Shown here in pieces: positions 11,367 to 22,098 of a DNA stretch of 64,000 nt. The notes beneath the pieces were generated by a model. That model was not told where the DNA came from. It searched no databases and saw only the letters and a program-made list of their open reading frames with translations. Made by a program: the position numbers and the translations under genes. Positions within the stretch are counted from its first letter, which is position 1; every line of letters begins with the position of its first letter. The stretch is from Dichomitus squalens LYAD-421 SS1 (Eukaryota; Basidiomycota; Agaricomycetes; Polyporales; Polyporaceae). The stretch spans positions 685,903-749,902 of the forward strand of contig NW_006766891.1 of assembly GCF_000275845.1 (NCBI RefSeq), in the 5' to 3' direction.

Positions 11367-13815
11367 TCAAGGCATCTGATGCGCTTTCATCCACACCCTT
11401 CCGGGCAGACCCAGCAGCCCTCCCCGCCGACATACTTCCTCTAGTACTTCCGTGCTCAAGTCCACACCCACGGCACCCGTGATGTCCACTGCCACCCCGC
11501 GTGCCCGACCGGGGTCGAACGTTACCGTGATCTCGACGAGTCCCGAAATTGGCGGGCGCTCTGGAGTGGTCATCGTGATGCGCGCGTGCCCGCGCCCCAG
11601 CGAGAACGCGTCCATATCCGAGTCCGAGAATGGCGGGACGGGTTGTGGGATCCTGATGTTGACAGGAATGCTGCGGGGTTCGATGTGTCCTGGAGGTCAT
11701 CCTCGCATGTGAGCGATTTGTGCGAATGAGATAGAGAGTCCGAAGAAAGACATACCTTTCAGTACGGCTTGGAGGTCGTCCTCGGTCACTGTCGCGTCCG
11801 CTTCGTCTTCTACGGTCTGGTTGGGGTTGAGGCCCTCCGGAACCCACTGACAGCTCGTCAGGATCTCATTGAGCCAACATTGTTCTCGTACAATCTGCGT
11901 CGCAAATTTTCTCATCTATGATCAGGACGATGGCGCTGATACTCGCTTCGTACCTCCAAGATGCTCCAGACCTCCTTCAGGGTCCTGACGGGGATAGTTT
12001 CCAAGATGAAGCCGGGCTCGTCTGGCGTGTTGAGTCGAAGTTGGAGCGGTGGATGCACAGAGGTAGGTGATGTCTGGTAGAAACAATGATGAGTCAGAAA
12101 TGCGGCCGGATGACAAGCAGACTTACATAGAGCGCCGTGTAACGCTCAGGCGATATCGGAGTCTGCGTATGCGGGTTGAACTATCCGACACTTTTCAGTC
12201 TCGCAAACAATATGTCACGCTAGATCCAAGGCGAACACTCACCAAAAGATCAACCCAGCTCCCCGTCCCGAACGCCATCATCGGCACGTCACTCATATGG
12301 TCAATGCTCCCAAACGGGTTCACGACCATCTCAATGTCCCGCATCCGCGACTGGCTCATCACCACCCCGGGGTACTTCCCGCCTTCCGTGAAGTCGAGCA
12401 GCCAGCTGAACGGCTGCTGACCCTGCGCCTCGCGCGCCGCGGGGAACAGGAACTCGAGCTTGTCCGCGTCCTCGACGAGCGTCGTGGACGTGCGTGCGTC
12501 GAGGCCGGACATCGACATCGAGTCCGCGTGGTAGGCCGGGGGCGGGTTCGGAGAGAGAACGAGCGTAGCGATTGTCATGCCTGGTTGACGTGGGTGTGTA
12601 GTGAGAGCGGTGCGGAGATGATGGAAGGGAACGTCGAGGTTGGGAAGGTGGTTGATTGGTGGGCCGGTAGGCTGGGATGTGCGGAGGAGCTTGAGGTATG
12701 CGAGGGGCGAGAGGTATGTGAGGAAGGATATTGATGGAGATGTGAGGTATGGTAGTGGGAGTGCGTGCGCCCGTAGGAGGAAGACGTCGAGCGGTGTGTT
12801 CGCCCCGCCCTTTTCTGACCTGTTGTATGTGAATGAGCCGGGGTGTCCATATCGCAGACTGAATGAATGCGTACTTCTGAACAACTACTGCCTCTCTGCT
12901 GGCGAGTTTCTCGACTTCAAGTGACATCTTGTCAATGAAGGAGAACCACCGTAGCCCACCATCACCTTCAGCAAGCGCTAAATGGTCCAACTTCATGAGG
13001 TATGAGAGATGGTCAGATAAGAGGTTGCCTATTCGTGCGGCTTCAACGCTGTCGCGTTGCGCGTCGTCCTTCTGGACCTCGTTCAGGAAAGCCCGGATGG
13101 CGTGCGCTAAGAAACCATCGAGAGATACTGAATTCCCGGAGGAAGACTCCCCAGTGCTGTTAGGGATCGCGTATGCTGTCTTGAGAGTGGCCACATCGAT
13201 AGTGGGTTTTGCAGGATTGGTTCGGTCAATGGCGAAGTCGATGTCAACGACAAGGACCTTGCCACCAAGCACTACAGTTGTCCGGCCATTCTGCTCTGGA
13301 TCGTTGAACGCCTCCATTCCAGCTGACGCTCCCCATTCTAGAAGACGTTTGAGAAACCATTCAACGAGGAGCGGTCTTTCCAGCGGTATGTCTTCGCCGA
13401 ACATGATGCCGACGCGTTTTCGAAGAGTGCTAACCAGATGGCGGGCGCTCTGTTCTGACTAGCTCATGAGTGATGACCGCGTCAGCAGCAGTAGATCACC
13501 CCAAATGTCTCGCTGAACTGCTGAGCTCACCCGCTGGACCGAGGACGCTATAGACGCCTGCTGCCTGTATAGTGATAGTAGTCTTGGATTATTGAGGGGC
13601 AAGGACAAATGTGCGTTGAGAGACAATGCTGCCTGGTTAGTCGCCTCCACTAAGCGTCTCAGGGTCGAGATTGTGTCCTCCGGGTTCGAAGCGAAAGGAT
13701 GAAAACCGCCTGATGTGAGAGCATCCTGAGATGCGAACTGCTGCAGTGCTGACAAGATTGTGGGCGGGAGAATGTTCTTCGTCTCTGACGGCGGTGCTGC
13801 CATAAGACTTTCCAT
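11367..13815 (-). CDS. med1: Mediator complex subunit 1 (MED1)-like protein
   Basis: Seven exons on the minus strand give about 700 residues: 13815-13531, 13458-12875, 12819-12243, 12180-12127, 12073-11954, 11915-11756 and 11689-11367. The N-terminus is helical (LPPTILSALQQFASQ). A region around residues 100-300 shows the layout of the fungal Med1 domain: LVSTLRKRVGIMFGEDIP, GRTTVVLGGKVLVVDIDFAI, FLAHAIRAFL, GGLRWFSFIDKM. Later come LDVFLLRAHALPLPYLTSPS, SWLLDFTEGGKYPGV and a C-terminal GLVEITVTFDPGRARGVAVD with LEEVCRRGGLLGLPGRVW. MED1 sits in the Mediator middle module and links regulators to RNA polymerase II in the nucleus. All splice phases agree. The call rests on recalled family layout, not a search. 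The neighbour at 9867 converges on it with only about 45 bp between stop codons. Confidence 0.72.
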
Positions 13816-14044
13816 TGATTGTCAATGAGAATTCTGTGTAGTCACCATCAGTATTGAGTACGGTGCACCGTGAGATACAAGTATCGGAAGTACGACTCGG
13901 AAGGAGGTCGCGCTGCCGCACTGACCCGTCGGAATCCACCGCAACCCTAGGAGCGGGACATAGCCAGAGCATGTTTTGAGCATGAAATCGTAGCTCTACG
14001 TTCATGGCGTTGTTCTCTCTCACCGTAGATGTATATCGTTAAAT

Positions 14045-14600
14045 GTAAGTGGTTGCGGTGTACGTGAGCTTGTTGAAGTCGCGCTGCAAGTTGCCGCCCG
14101 CTGTGGGCAATGGGAGATTAGATAAGATTGAGTTATAAACGTCCATCGCAGTCGGCGCGCACGCATCGACCCAGTGCAGCGACTCTTCCGAGTATGTAGC
14201 TTGCACCCCCATCCTTTCAATTAAATGCGTGTTACATAGACTCACGTCACGCCCTTATGTGGGCTTGTTTTAGCATACCTTGGTTGCATTACGAGCGTAG
14301 ACAAGGTCAGAAATCTTTTGCAATCCCTGCACGAGGCCGGCGTATATATGCCGCCCATGTGGACGCAATGGGGCCGAGACCAGCCGCTGAACTCGTGTTC
14401 AGGCTGACACTGCTTCCCCGGCACAAATCCTGAATATCGATGTCAATCGATATAGATGGCTCTCGTCTTTTGCCTACTCGAGTACCGTGTTTCTCGCACT
14501 CTTGGTGAGAGCGGTAGACCCATAGAATGGGGAGGAACGCGAGGCCTGTCAAGTACTGTCTTGCCAAACGCGGGCGCTCGGGTAGCCCATGATGCATGAT
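14045..14600 (-). CDS. Unrecognised coding fragment upstream of MED1
   Basis: On the minus strand several short pieces read like protein and are bounded by splice signals. One is GLVQGLQKISDLVYARNATK, ending at a gtatgc donor near 14278. Another is ATYSEESLHWVDACAPTAMD followed by VYNSILSNLPLPTAGGNLQR, beginning after an acceptor near 14216. Further frames upstream (to about 14815) and downstream (to about 13840, overlapping the MED1 start in another frame) may belong to it. I could not assemble a single reading frame with a start and stop, and I do not recognise the family. It may be a real multi-exon gene whose borders I cannot place, or a decayed copy. Confidence 0.25.
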
Positions 14601-15063
14601 GGATCAGTCAATTCAAAATTGCCCCCGTAACGTCTCAGCTGCATTCTGGACATGTCAAACCCTTCAGAACGCGGGAGAGCAAGGCCGCGCTGATACTCCA
14701 TGAGCATTGCGGTCGACACCCGAGCCTGACGAAATCCGAGTTTACAACTGGGCGTGCAGGCTACGCGGCCGCGCACGCAACAGCGCGCTCGCTTTCCAGT
14801 TACAACACGATTCATGGTGCAGTCATGTAATCGGAGCCATTGGTCGACGGTAACCCCGCTTGTTGTCCTTATTGTCTGACTACAAGCGCTTTCGCCTATC
14901 TAGTACAATCGTAGTAGCGTCCTTTCTGACGGTAACCTCGCGCCGGCGAGCTCAACGTAATGGACACCTGCTGGTTCTTCTCGCAAGTCGAGATCTATGC
15001 TCCGCGACAATTCTGCTTCTATCTGGGGTACCTGAAGGCGGCTGACGCAGGCCGTGAAGGCGC

Positions 15064-15070
15064 ATAAAAA
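15064..15070 (+). promoter_or_regulatory. TATA-like box of the GH88 gene
   Basis: The motif ATAAAAA lies about 65 nt before the GH88 ATG at 15135, and similar elements precede the GH18 and GH43 genes. This is assigned from position and motif only. Confidence 0.4.
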
Positions 15071-15134
15071 GCACAGATGGTGTCCCTACCCTCTTGCTCG
15101 ATACCGACGCGCTTTGCCCTCTTCGCTGCCTGTC

Positions 15135-16835
15135 ATGCTTCCATCCGGGTTGTTCTCACTGGCCGTCTATCTCGGCCTGGTCTCCGCCACTGCTACGGGG
15201 GTTTTGGAGCTCCCTGCGGAGCTATACTCGCCTCTGATTGCTCAAAAGGTGCTCAAGACTGCACAGTCCTTCCCCAACCCGGCTAAGTACCCGCAATACA
15301 CCGACCGAGTCGCAGGGGACTGGATATGGTTCCCGCCTGATGTGTGGACGACGGGCTTCTTCCCTGCAACTCTATACGCGATGCACGAGCGCGCCAATCT
15401 CTGCCTTGCCAACGCCGGTGACGCCACCCAATGGCTCAACCTCGGACGCACGTGGGCAACTCCGGAAATTCCTCTTGAGGTCAACACGAGTGTCGGACAT
15501 GATGTCGGGTTCCTTAGCTTTCCCTTCTTGGACGAGCTGACAGTGTGAGTACCGGTATCAATCTTCCAGGAGATTCCATAGTCGACGGAGATTATTGTAG
15601 GAACCCAAAGAATGAGACGGCTATCCAGGCGGTGAATGCGTTCGCGAATCACCTTGCCGCGCGGTTCAATCCTATCGTGGGTTGTACCCGTAGCTGGGAC
15701 TCCGCAGACCCCACCGATTTCCAGGTAGGTCTCCAGAGGAGCCTCTATATACACGGTCTTGAGGGTCTTATCCGCCCGTACCATGTATAGGTGATCATTG
15801 ACAACATGATGAATCTTGAGGTACGCAGGACTCCTGTAAGAGGACCCTCTGGTAGTCTAACGCGTCTATTTACATACCAGGTCCTATTTGCGTCCGAGAA
15901 GCTAACGGGCAACCACACCCTGCGAGACATCGCCATCTCGCATGCAGATAAGACCATGGTAAATCACATTCGCCCAGATGGTTGGTGGTCAGCCCCCCTT
16001 GGGTCACAATTGTGCTTCTCACGGCGTATATAGGCGGTTCTTTCCACGTCGTGGAATACAATTCTACCACTGGCGCTGTCATTTCTCGTCATACGTCTCA
16101 GGGCTACGCTGATAATAGGCGCGTTGCCATTCGGGTTGGTCCTAGGTCGCTCTGAGGAGCTGATGATTTGTCTCTCACAGCACATGGAGTCGAGGAGAGT
16201 CATGGGGCATCTACGGCTTCACGAACAGTACGTTCGTCTACTGCCATAGAGAGGATTCATGGATTAGCTGACCTGCGGACGCCAGTGTACAAGCATACTA
16301 AGAAATACGACTACCTCGAGACGGCCCGTCGCACAGCCAAGTACTTCATAACGAATATCCCGGACGATGGTGTCGTCCCGTGGTATGCTTTGAGGTTCCG
16401 TACTAGCTGAACATAGCCGAGGTTGAGCATCACTCTCGCCTGTTATAGGGACTTCAACGCGCCGCTCGTCCCACCTCGGCCGGCAGACTCGTCCGCTGCT
16501 ATGATCGCAGCGAACGGTCTCTTCTTACTCGCCGACCAAGAACTCTCCGTCCTGAATGTCACTGGCGCCGCGTACTACACGAACGTTGCCATCAAAATCA
16601 TTCGTGACAATACCCAGCTGGCGTGGGCGCCCTCGTGGCAAAGCCTGCTCTCGAATGGCACTGTGAACAACCCGCAACATAATAATTTGACTGGTATCGT
16701 ATACGGTGAGAACCTGTCACTCTGAACTCTGTGACCTATAGATACATGCTGATAAGGTGTTTTCCGTTCCCAGGCGATTACTACTTCATCAAAGCCGGGA
16801 ATGCGCTCCTTTCGCGTGGTCTCGCGCACTGCTAG
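15135..16835 (+). CDS. Secreted glycoside hydrolase family 88 (unsaturated glucuronyl hydrolase-like)
   Basis: Nine exons give about 403 residues: 15135-15544, 15601-15724, 15791-15820, 15881-15980, 16034-16118, 16181-16227, 16286-16382, 16449-16705 and 16774-16835. A signal peptide (MLPSGLFSLAVYLGLVSATA) is followed by DWIWFPPDVWTTGFFPATLY. The two catalytic Asp of GH88 are present in SVGHDVGFLS and in VIIDNMMNLE, the latter carried by a 30-nt exon. GYADNSTWSRGESWGIYGF matches the family's conserved STWARGQAW segment, and GIVYGDYYFIKAGNALL closes the (alpha/alpha)6 barrel. It should remove unsaturated uronic acid from oligosaccharides released by polysaccharide lyases, outside the cell. The intron 16119-16180 appears to start with GC instead of GT. 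A GT alternative at 16158 would insert about a dozen residues into the conserved segment. Confidence 0.88.
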
Positions 16836-17676
16836 CCCGGCAAAATATGGAATGACTTTGCCCTACACTTTGTCGAACTGACGATACCTATTGTAGAGTA
16901 CGCCACCCACTTACCGTTACGATATATACCCTTCAGGTGCAACATCGTAACCATTTGCACGTTGAGCCAGCAAGTACTAACGAGTATTACAATTCATCTC
17001 CAAGCCGGTAGCATCAGAGCTATCTAGCGATCTAGGATAGCGGCATAGGCTGGCGGCGTCTTCTGTCTGAAGACTAATAGCCCTTCCTGTTGCGCTTGTC
17101 TCTATTTGCACAGCATCAAGCGAGTAACATATGATATGACCGTACATGGCATCAGCCGTTCAAGTTGTGGTTCGTGGTCGTGGCATCAGTGATCCCGTCT
17201 TGTGTCGCTTCAGCTCGGTGGGGCTTTCCAGGCCGTGGAATATGCACAGACCCATATTTACCTCAACTCCATTGATAACTAAGTCCAACGAACATATCTT
17301 TCACGGCCTTCCGATGTGAGCTTTGTTCATTGAGAAAGATCCTTCGACGAACACCGCCCGCCATGGCACTCTCGGCTGTGCACCCCCGTTTGATATGTTA
17401 TGGTGCAAGCGGCTCGCACAGTGTCCTCACTTATAGCCATTCATGAAGAGGAATCCATTTGTTCTGTCTGTTGGGCTCTTATGCTGTACTTGAAGCAGCG
17501 CATACAGAGGAATGAATACACTGTTTCCCGTTCACGAGTTTTCCGAAGGTTGCCGATGTCGGAGTTGATCCGGACACCGCCCCGACACCCGTTCCGCACC
17601 TGCAAGCGCCACGGGCCTCCGAAGCTCTCTCAGCCGTTGACCACGCCTAGACGGGCCTCCGCTTAAGCCCATCGAG
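16836..17676. other. Intergenic stretch, AT-richer, no supported gene
   Basis: About 840 bp of lower-GC sequence between two genes on the same strand. Open frames are short and lack domain features. It holds the GH88 3' end and the upstream region of the phosphodiesterase gene. Confidence 0.45.
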
Positions 17677-19278
17677 ATGAAGCTTACAGTGTACAACGAG
17701 ACCGACGAGGATCTATCGCTTGCGTTTCTCAAGCCTGGCTCAACTACCTACGAAGCGTCACTGTCGATCGCCCCGCACACGTCAGCCACCTCCGCTGTCC
17801 GAAGTACATCGACGACGGTCCGAGTGAACGCACAGGTATCAGAGAAGTCAGATGCAGAATCTGTGTCCATTCCCAGTGGGCCCTTTACGACGTTCCCTCT
17901 GAAGCTTGGTGCCAAATGGAAGTCCGTTCGCATCCCTGCGGACTCCCCATGGCGCATGTACCGCAGCAAGGTAGGCACCATCGACTCTTGTAACAGAGAA
18001 AGGAGCTGATACAGTGCACTTGTTCGCTGTAGATCTCTAAGGGACACTACAGGTTAAGCGTGTTCCCTCGACGCAATCTCGCGAGCTTCCTGTCAGAGAT
18101 GCCAGACTCTCTCCCGCTTTCCTCCCTTCTTCTACCCGGTATGCAGAGCGCATCATCTTCAATGCACGATAGAGACTGAAGATTACATGTTCATAGGCAC
18201 TCATGACACGTGTGTAACGGAGTAATAGTCCATTAGCAAGGCCGACTGATGTTTTTGTCGATAGAATGGCATTCTACGGCTGGCCCATATCCCAATGCCA
18301 GTCCCTCTCGACACCCTTGGACGTGCAGCTACACTCCGGTATTCGCGTGCTGGACGTCCGACTGTCCGTCATCGACGGCCGCCTCCTTGCATATCACGGC
18401 ATCTACCCCCAACGCAGCTCGTTCCAGGACATCCTACGCGCCGTCCACGACTTCCTTGCATCTCCGCTAAGCTCTCGCGAAACGATCGTCATGTCCATCA
18501 AGCAAGAGGACTTCACGCGGACCCCATTGCCGTATTTCTCCCAGTGCGTACACGACGAAGTCATGGGTGGGCCTGGCGGACGGGACATGTGGTTCCTCGA
18601 GAACAGGATACCCAGATTGGGAGAGGTCCGGGGCAAGGTTGTCATGCTCAGCCGGTTCGGGGGGGACGGCACGGGGTGGGAGAACGGGTTGGAGGGGCTA
18701 GGCATCCACCCCACTGCGTGGCCCGATAGCGAGAGGAACGGCTTCACCTGGACGCTGAAGGGGACGCTTGTACGGACGCACGACTGGTATGCGAGAGAAG
18801 ATTTCTGCCTTACCTTTCGTGACAGCTGCTCACTGCGTTCGTCCACAGGTACAGCATACCATCCTTCCTTTCGATACCCGAGAAGGCACAGCTCTCAACG
18901 GAGATCCTGGTCCTCCCTCCCGGCGAGCAGCCCTTCCCGATCCTCAACATCTCTTTCTTCTCCGCGTCGTCTGTCCCGCTCGCCTTCCCGCCGACAATTG
19001 CCAAGGGCTTCGGTTGGCCAAATTGGGGCTTTGGCGTCGAAGGCGTCAACGGCAGGGTAGGGAGGTGGCTTCTAGACAAGCTGAGCGGCGACCAGGTGCA
19101 CAACAGGCGCACGGAGAAGGGAGAGCCGCTAAACTTAGCGGGGCTGGGTGGCGGGGATGTCAGGATCCGCGGCTGGACGTTGATGGATTTCTACAGGGAG
19201 CCTGAGGATGGCGTCGTGCCCCTGCTCGTCGAGTGCAATTTCAGGGGCAGGAACAAGGGCGAGGAAGGGTGGGAATGA
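17677..19278 (+). CDS. PI-PLC X-domain-like phosphodiesterase
   Basis: Five exons give about 454 residues: 17677-17970, 18033-18138, 18197-18209, 18265-18786 and 18849-19278. The N-terminal 100 residues are a beta-rich extension (MKLTVYNETDEDLSLAFLKP). The X domain starts at LPLSSLLLPGTHDTMAFYGW. The 13-nt third exon encodes the GTHDT core with the first catalytic His; the second His lies in LLAYHGIY. IRVLDVRLSV, FLASPLSSRETIVMSIKQED and WFLENRIPRLGEVRGKVVML follow the usual bacterial/fungal PI-PLC order. No Y or C2 domain is seen. Such proteins cleave phosphatidylinositol or GPI-like substrates, although fungal members are mostly uncharacterised. No signal peptide is obvious, so location is uncertain. 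Splice phases are consistent throughout. The downstream gene is convergent, about 115 bp away. Confidence 0.85.
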
Positions 19279-19394
19279 GGTCGGAGCCTACACGACCGTT
19301 GATCCGTTGCCAGTCGTTCCGTACACTGGATATTGTTCGTGCACTCATTCCAATACTACACTGATGTATGTACATACCCCGGAATACCTGTAGA

Positions 19395-20469
19395 TTACGT
19401 CGCGCCCATCGCATCCTCCTCTGTCTTGCCGTCCTTGCGCAGGTGCCAATTGTAGTAGTGGCTCGCCGCGACACCTTCCCATGTTTCGAGAGCCTCCACG
19501 GCAGCCTTGCCCCAGTCGAAGCTCTCGTGCTCGGCGTGGTCTTCAGGACCCTCCACGAAACGGAGGAGCTTCTCATTCTTCTCCAAGATAAAGCCGCTGC
19601 GAATGCCGTTCTTAACAAGGTCGCGCAATGGGTCCCAGAAGCCGAGAACATTCAGGACGAGGACAGCTGCAAAGTTTGGAACCGATTACTGTGACCCTCA
19701 ATAGAGGGGACGGACAGGCACGTACGTTTGCTGTGGATGCCGATCTGTGACCAACAAACGACTTCGAGGACCTGCATACAGAATTGCTTTCAGCATCCCA
19801 AATCGAATGGTCGCCCAGCTTAAGGGTTGCGTACCTCTTCGAACGTGCCGAACCCGCCAGGAAGGCCGAAGAACGCGCAAGAGCGCTTGGCCATCTCCGC
19901 CTTCCGCTCGTGCATGGAGTTCACGACGACCTGCTACAAGCTTCAGCATATTTTCAACCCCGAACAGAACACGATCTGAACTTACCACTTCCGCCTGTAG
20001 CGCGCGTGCAGCAATCGCGTCAGGGAATGCGCGACACGTCTCCAAGAACACGCGTCTCGAACGCACCTTTTCTCTCCCCTTCTCCTTCAGCTGCACATGC
20101 GGCGTGTGGGTACCCTTCGTTTGCTCGACCTCCCCGCCCGCAGCGACCATCGCGTACGGCACGACCCCCGTCACCTGCCCGCCCGCGTCCAGGACCGCCC
20201 CGGAGACGGCGCCCATGATCCCCGCCGATCCTCCTCCATAGACAAGCGGCCTCCCCGCCTCGGCAAGCGCCTTTCCTAACGCTGAATCCCCACGTTAGCG
20301 TTACGCACAACATCAAGGCTGCCAAACTCCCCCGCACGCGCAGCGCAAAGGAAAGGAGCGAGGACGTACACTTCGCTGCGTTCGTGAACGCGACGTCCCT
20401 CCCCTTCGACGACCCGCAGAACACCGTTACGGCGCGCGTCTCCGTCTTCGTGGCGTTTTCGTCGGACAT
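19395..20469 (-). CDS. LOG-family phosphoribohydrolase (lysine-decarboxylase-like fold)
   Basis: Five exons on the minus strand give about 269 residues: 20469-20370, 20281-19986, 19930-19835, 19771-19726 and 19666-19395. [20 protein letters not shown] starts a Rossmann-like fold. [20 protein letters not shown] is the nucleotide-binding stretch. The family signature PGGFGTFEE (PGGxGTxxE), with the preceding MHERKAEM, carries the catalytic residues. The closing part ([20 protein letters not shown]) is also typical. LOG enzymes release free cytokinin bases from cytokinin nucleoside 5'-monophosphates; fungal members may instead act in nucleotide salvage. The start at 20469 was chosen because the fold begins immediately after it; upstream in-frame residues to 20616 are poorly protein-like. 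A cytosolic location is likely because no targeting signal is seen. Confidence 0.88.
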
Positions 20470-21143
20470 GCTGGTGATGTTGAACGGCGCGGAGATGCTC
20501 TGGATGGGTGCCGCCGAAGCAGAAGAAGGGCCTATTGTACCTGTGAAGGCGCGAAGGCCAAGCTGCGACCACGCGCTGAAGTTGAGCCCACACATGCAGC
20601 CAGACGCGTGAGTCATGCCCGCCCTCGGATCTACTGAACGCCGCGGCCTCGAAATTTGAACGCGAACGAGGCTTGGAGCCGATGTATGAGGGCGCGTGGG
20701 TCAAATGCGTATGATATGCCCGCTTCACTGCCATTTAGACTTGCCGTGGCGAATGTTATCATGGCTGGTGGCAAGAGCAATGCTGGGCTGCGCGCTCAGA
20801 ACGCTTCGACTGGAAGAGGCTTTGTGGCGCCGAGCGCCCGCGCGAGAAGTAGTTGGGTTCCTAGGACGCCAGGCGAGGTGCTAGCTTCTACTCTGAGCTC
20901 GGAGGGATATCGCGGGGCGCGGACAGCGCGTGCTTGATTCGGGCAGGCATGGAGGGGGCGAGGGAGGAGAAAAACATACGAGATGACCGAGGATGGCATT
21001 ATAGATGACAAACTATGAGGTACAACTTTCCCCCGAGCATCCTACCTATCGTCCTACACCAATCATGATTTCTGCTTCTCTTCAAGACGCCGAACATCGT
21101 GCCCGCTTCCGGACGCCCGATCACAGGCACCGGCTCAGGTGGA
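20470..21143. other. Intergenic stretch without a supported gene
   Basis: About 670 bp between the LOG gene start and the NTF2 stop codon. It is GC-rich with several overlapping short frames that have no domain or consistent splice context. It likely contains the LOG promoter and the NTF2 3' end. Confidence 0.45.
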
Positions 21144-21785
21144 TTACGCGTAGTTGAGGCGGAAGATGTCGTTGAACCTGGAGAAGAGCCGAAGCACGCG
21201 CATCAGGTCGGTCGAAGACGCGTCGGCAGATGTAGCGAGCACTTACACGTAGTAGCTACCGCCATCGGGTATCAGCTGGAAGACCTGGCTGTACTGCAGG
21301 GGATTGGGGCTGTCGTCGACCTGCGCGATGAAAACGCTGCACAATCAGAGCGGCACCATGGTGCAGTTGCCTTAACGTACTACGAGGAGGCCCGTGACGC
21401 TGACAATGAGACTCGCGACGGTGGCCGACGACGGCTGCGCGTCGAGGGTGGTGACCTTATGCTGCACCTTCTCGAACGGCAGGGACTGGGTGCGTTCAGT
21501 GCTGTCAGGCGTTGGGGAAACGAGGGGATGAGGATGAAGGACGCACCGTCAACTTCTCCGTGATGGTCGCCGCACCCAAGAGTGGTTGGCCCTCCCAGGT
21601 TAACATGGAGTTGTCGCGCTGTTTCGGGAAAGCGGCAGACCGGTCAGAATTTGTTTCGAGGTTAGGACCCGCGAAGAAAAGGTGGAAGAACGCACGTAGA
21701 GACCTTGAAGGCCTGCGCGATTCGTGTCGAAGGTGGAGTAGTAGAAGTCGGTGAACTGCTTCGCAATGGCGGTGATATCAGCCAT
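21144..21785 (-). CDS. ntf2: Nuclear transport factor 2
   Basis: Five exons on the minus strand give 124 residues, the usual NTF2 size: 21785-21696, 21618-21547, 21485-21381, 21320-21247 and 21177-21144. The sequence opens MADITAIAKQFTDFYYSTFD, then LYRDNSMLTWEGQPLLGAAT, LPFEKVQHKVTTLDAQPS and [20 protein letters not shown], ending NYA. These are the canonical NTF2 strands and helix. NTF2 dimers bind FxFG nucleoporins and RanGDP and carry Ran back into the nucleus. All splice phases close and the last exon is only 34 nt. It is divergent from the conserved gene starting at 22099, with about 310 bp between the two ATGs. Confidence 0.95.
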
Positions 21786-22098
21786 GTTGCGATCGGTCTA
21801 TCGTACAGAGAGAAGGATGAGGATGAGGTCAGGGAGGAGGCAAGGGCGAGAAACCCTTGCCCACTGGCCGAGCAAAGAATGACCGCAAAGGCGCGATCGT
21901 TGATTAGATTACGGAGCCGTTAGATCATATCGTTTTAACTTAAGCGGGTAAGAAACGCATCTTACCGTCTCGGTAAGCTCGCTATTAGATCGAGTAAACT
22001 AAGTGAACATCCGGGGCACTCGCCGTGCGCATCCCATCAGTGCTCAGTTCTTCCGCCCTTTAGCGAGGTTTCCACGCACCCAGGACGGCACATCAGCC

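Noticed and set aside
12331..13404. A 357-residue single-exon protein inside MED1
   Set aside because: Its N-terminal part is the true MED1 exon, but the C-terminal Arg/Pro/His-rich part is out-of-frame read-through of the intron at 12820-12874 and the next exon.
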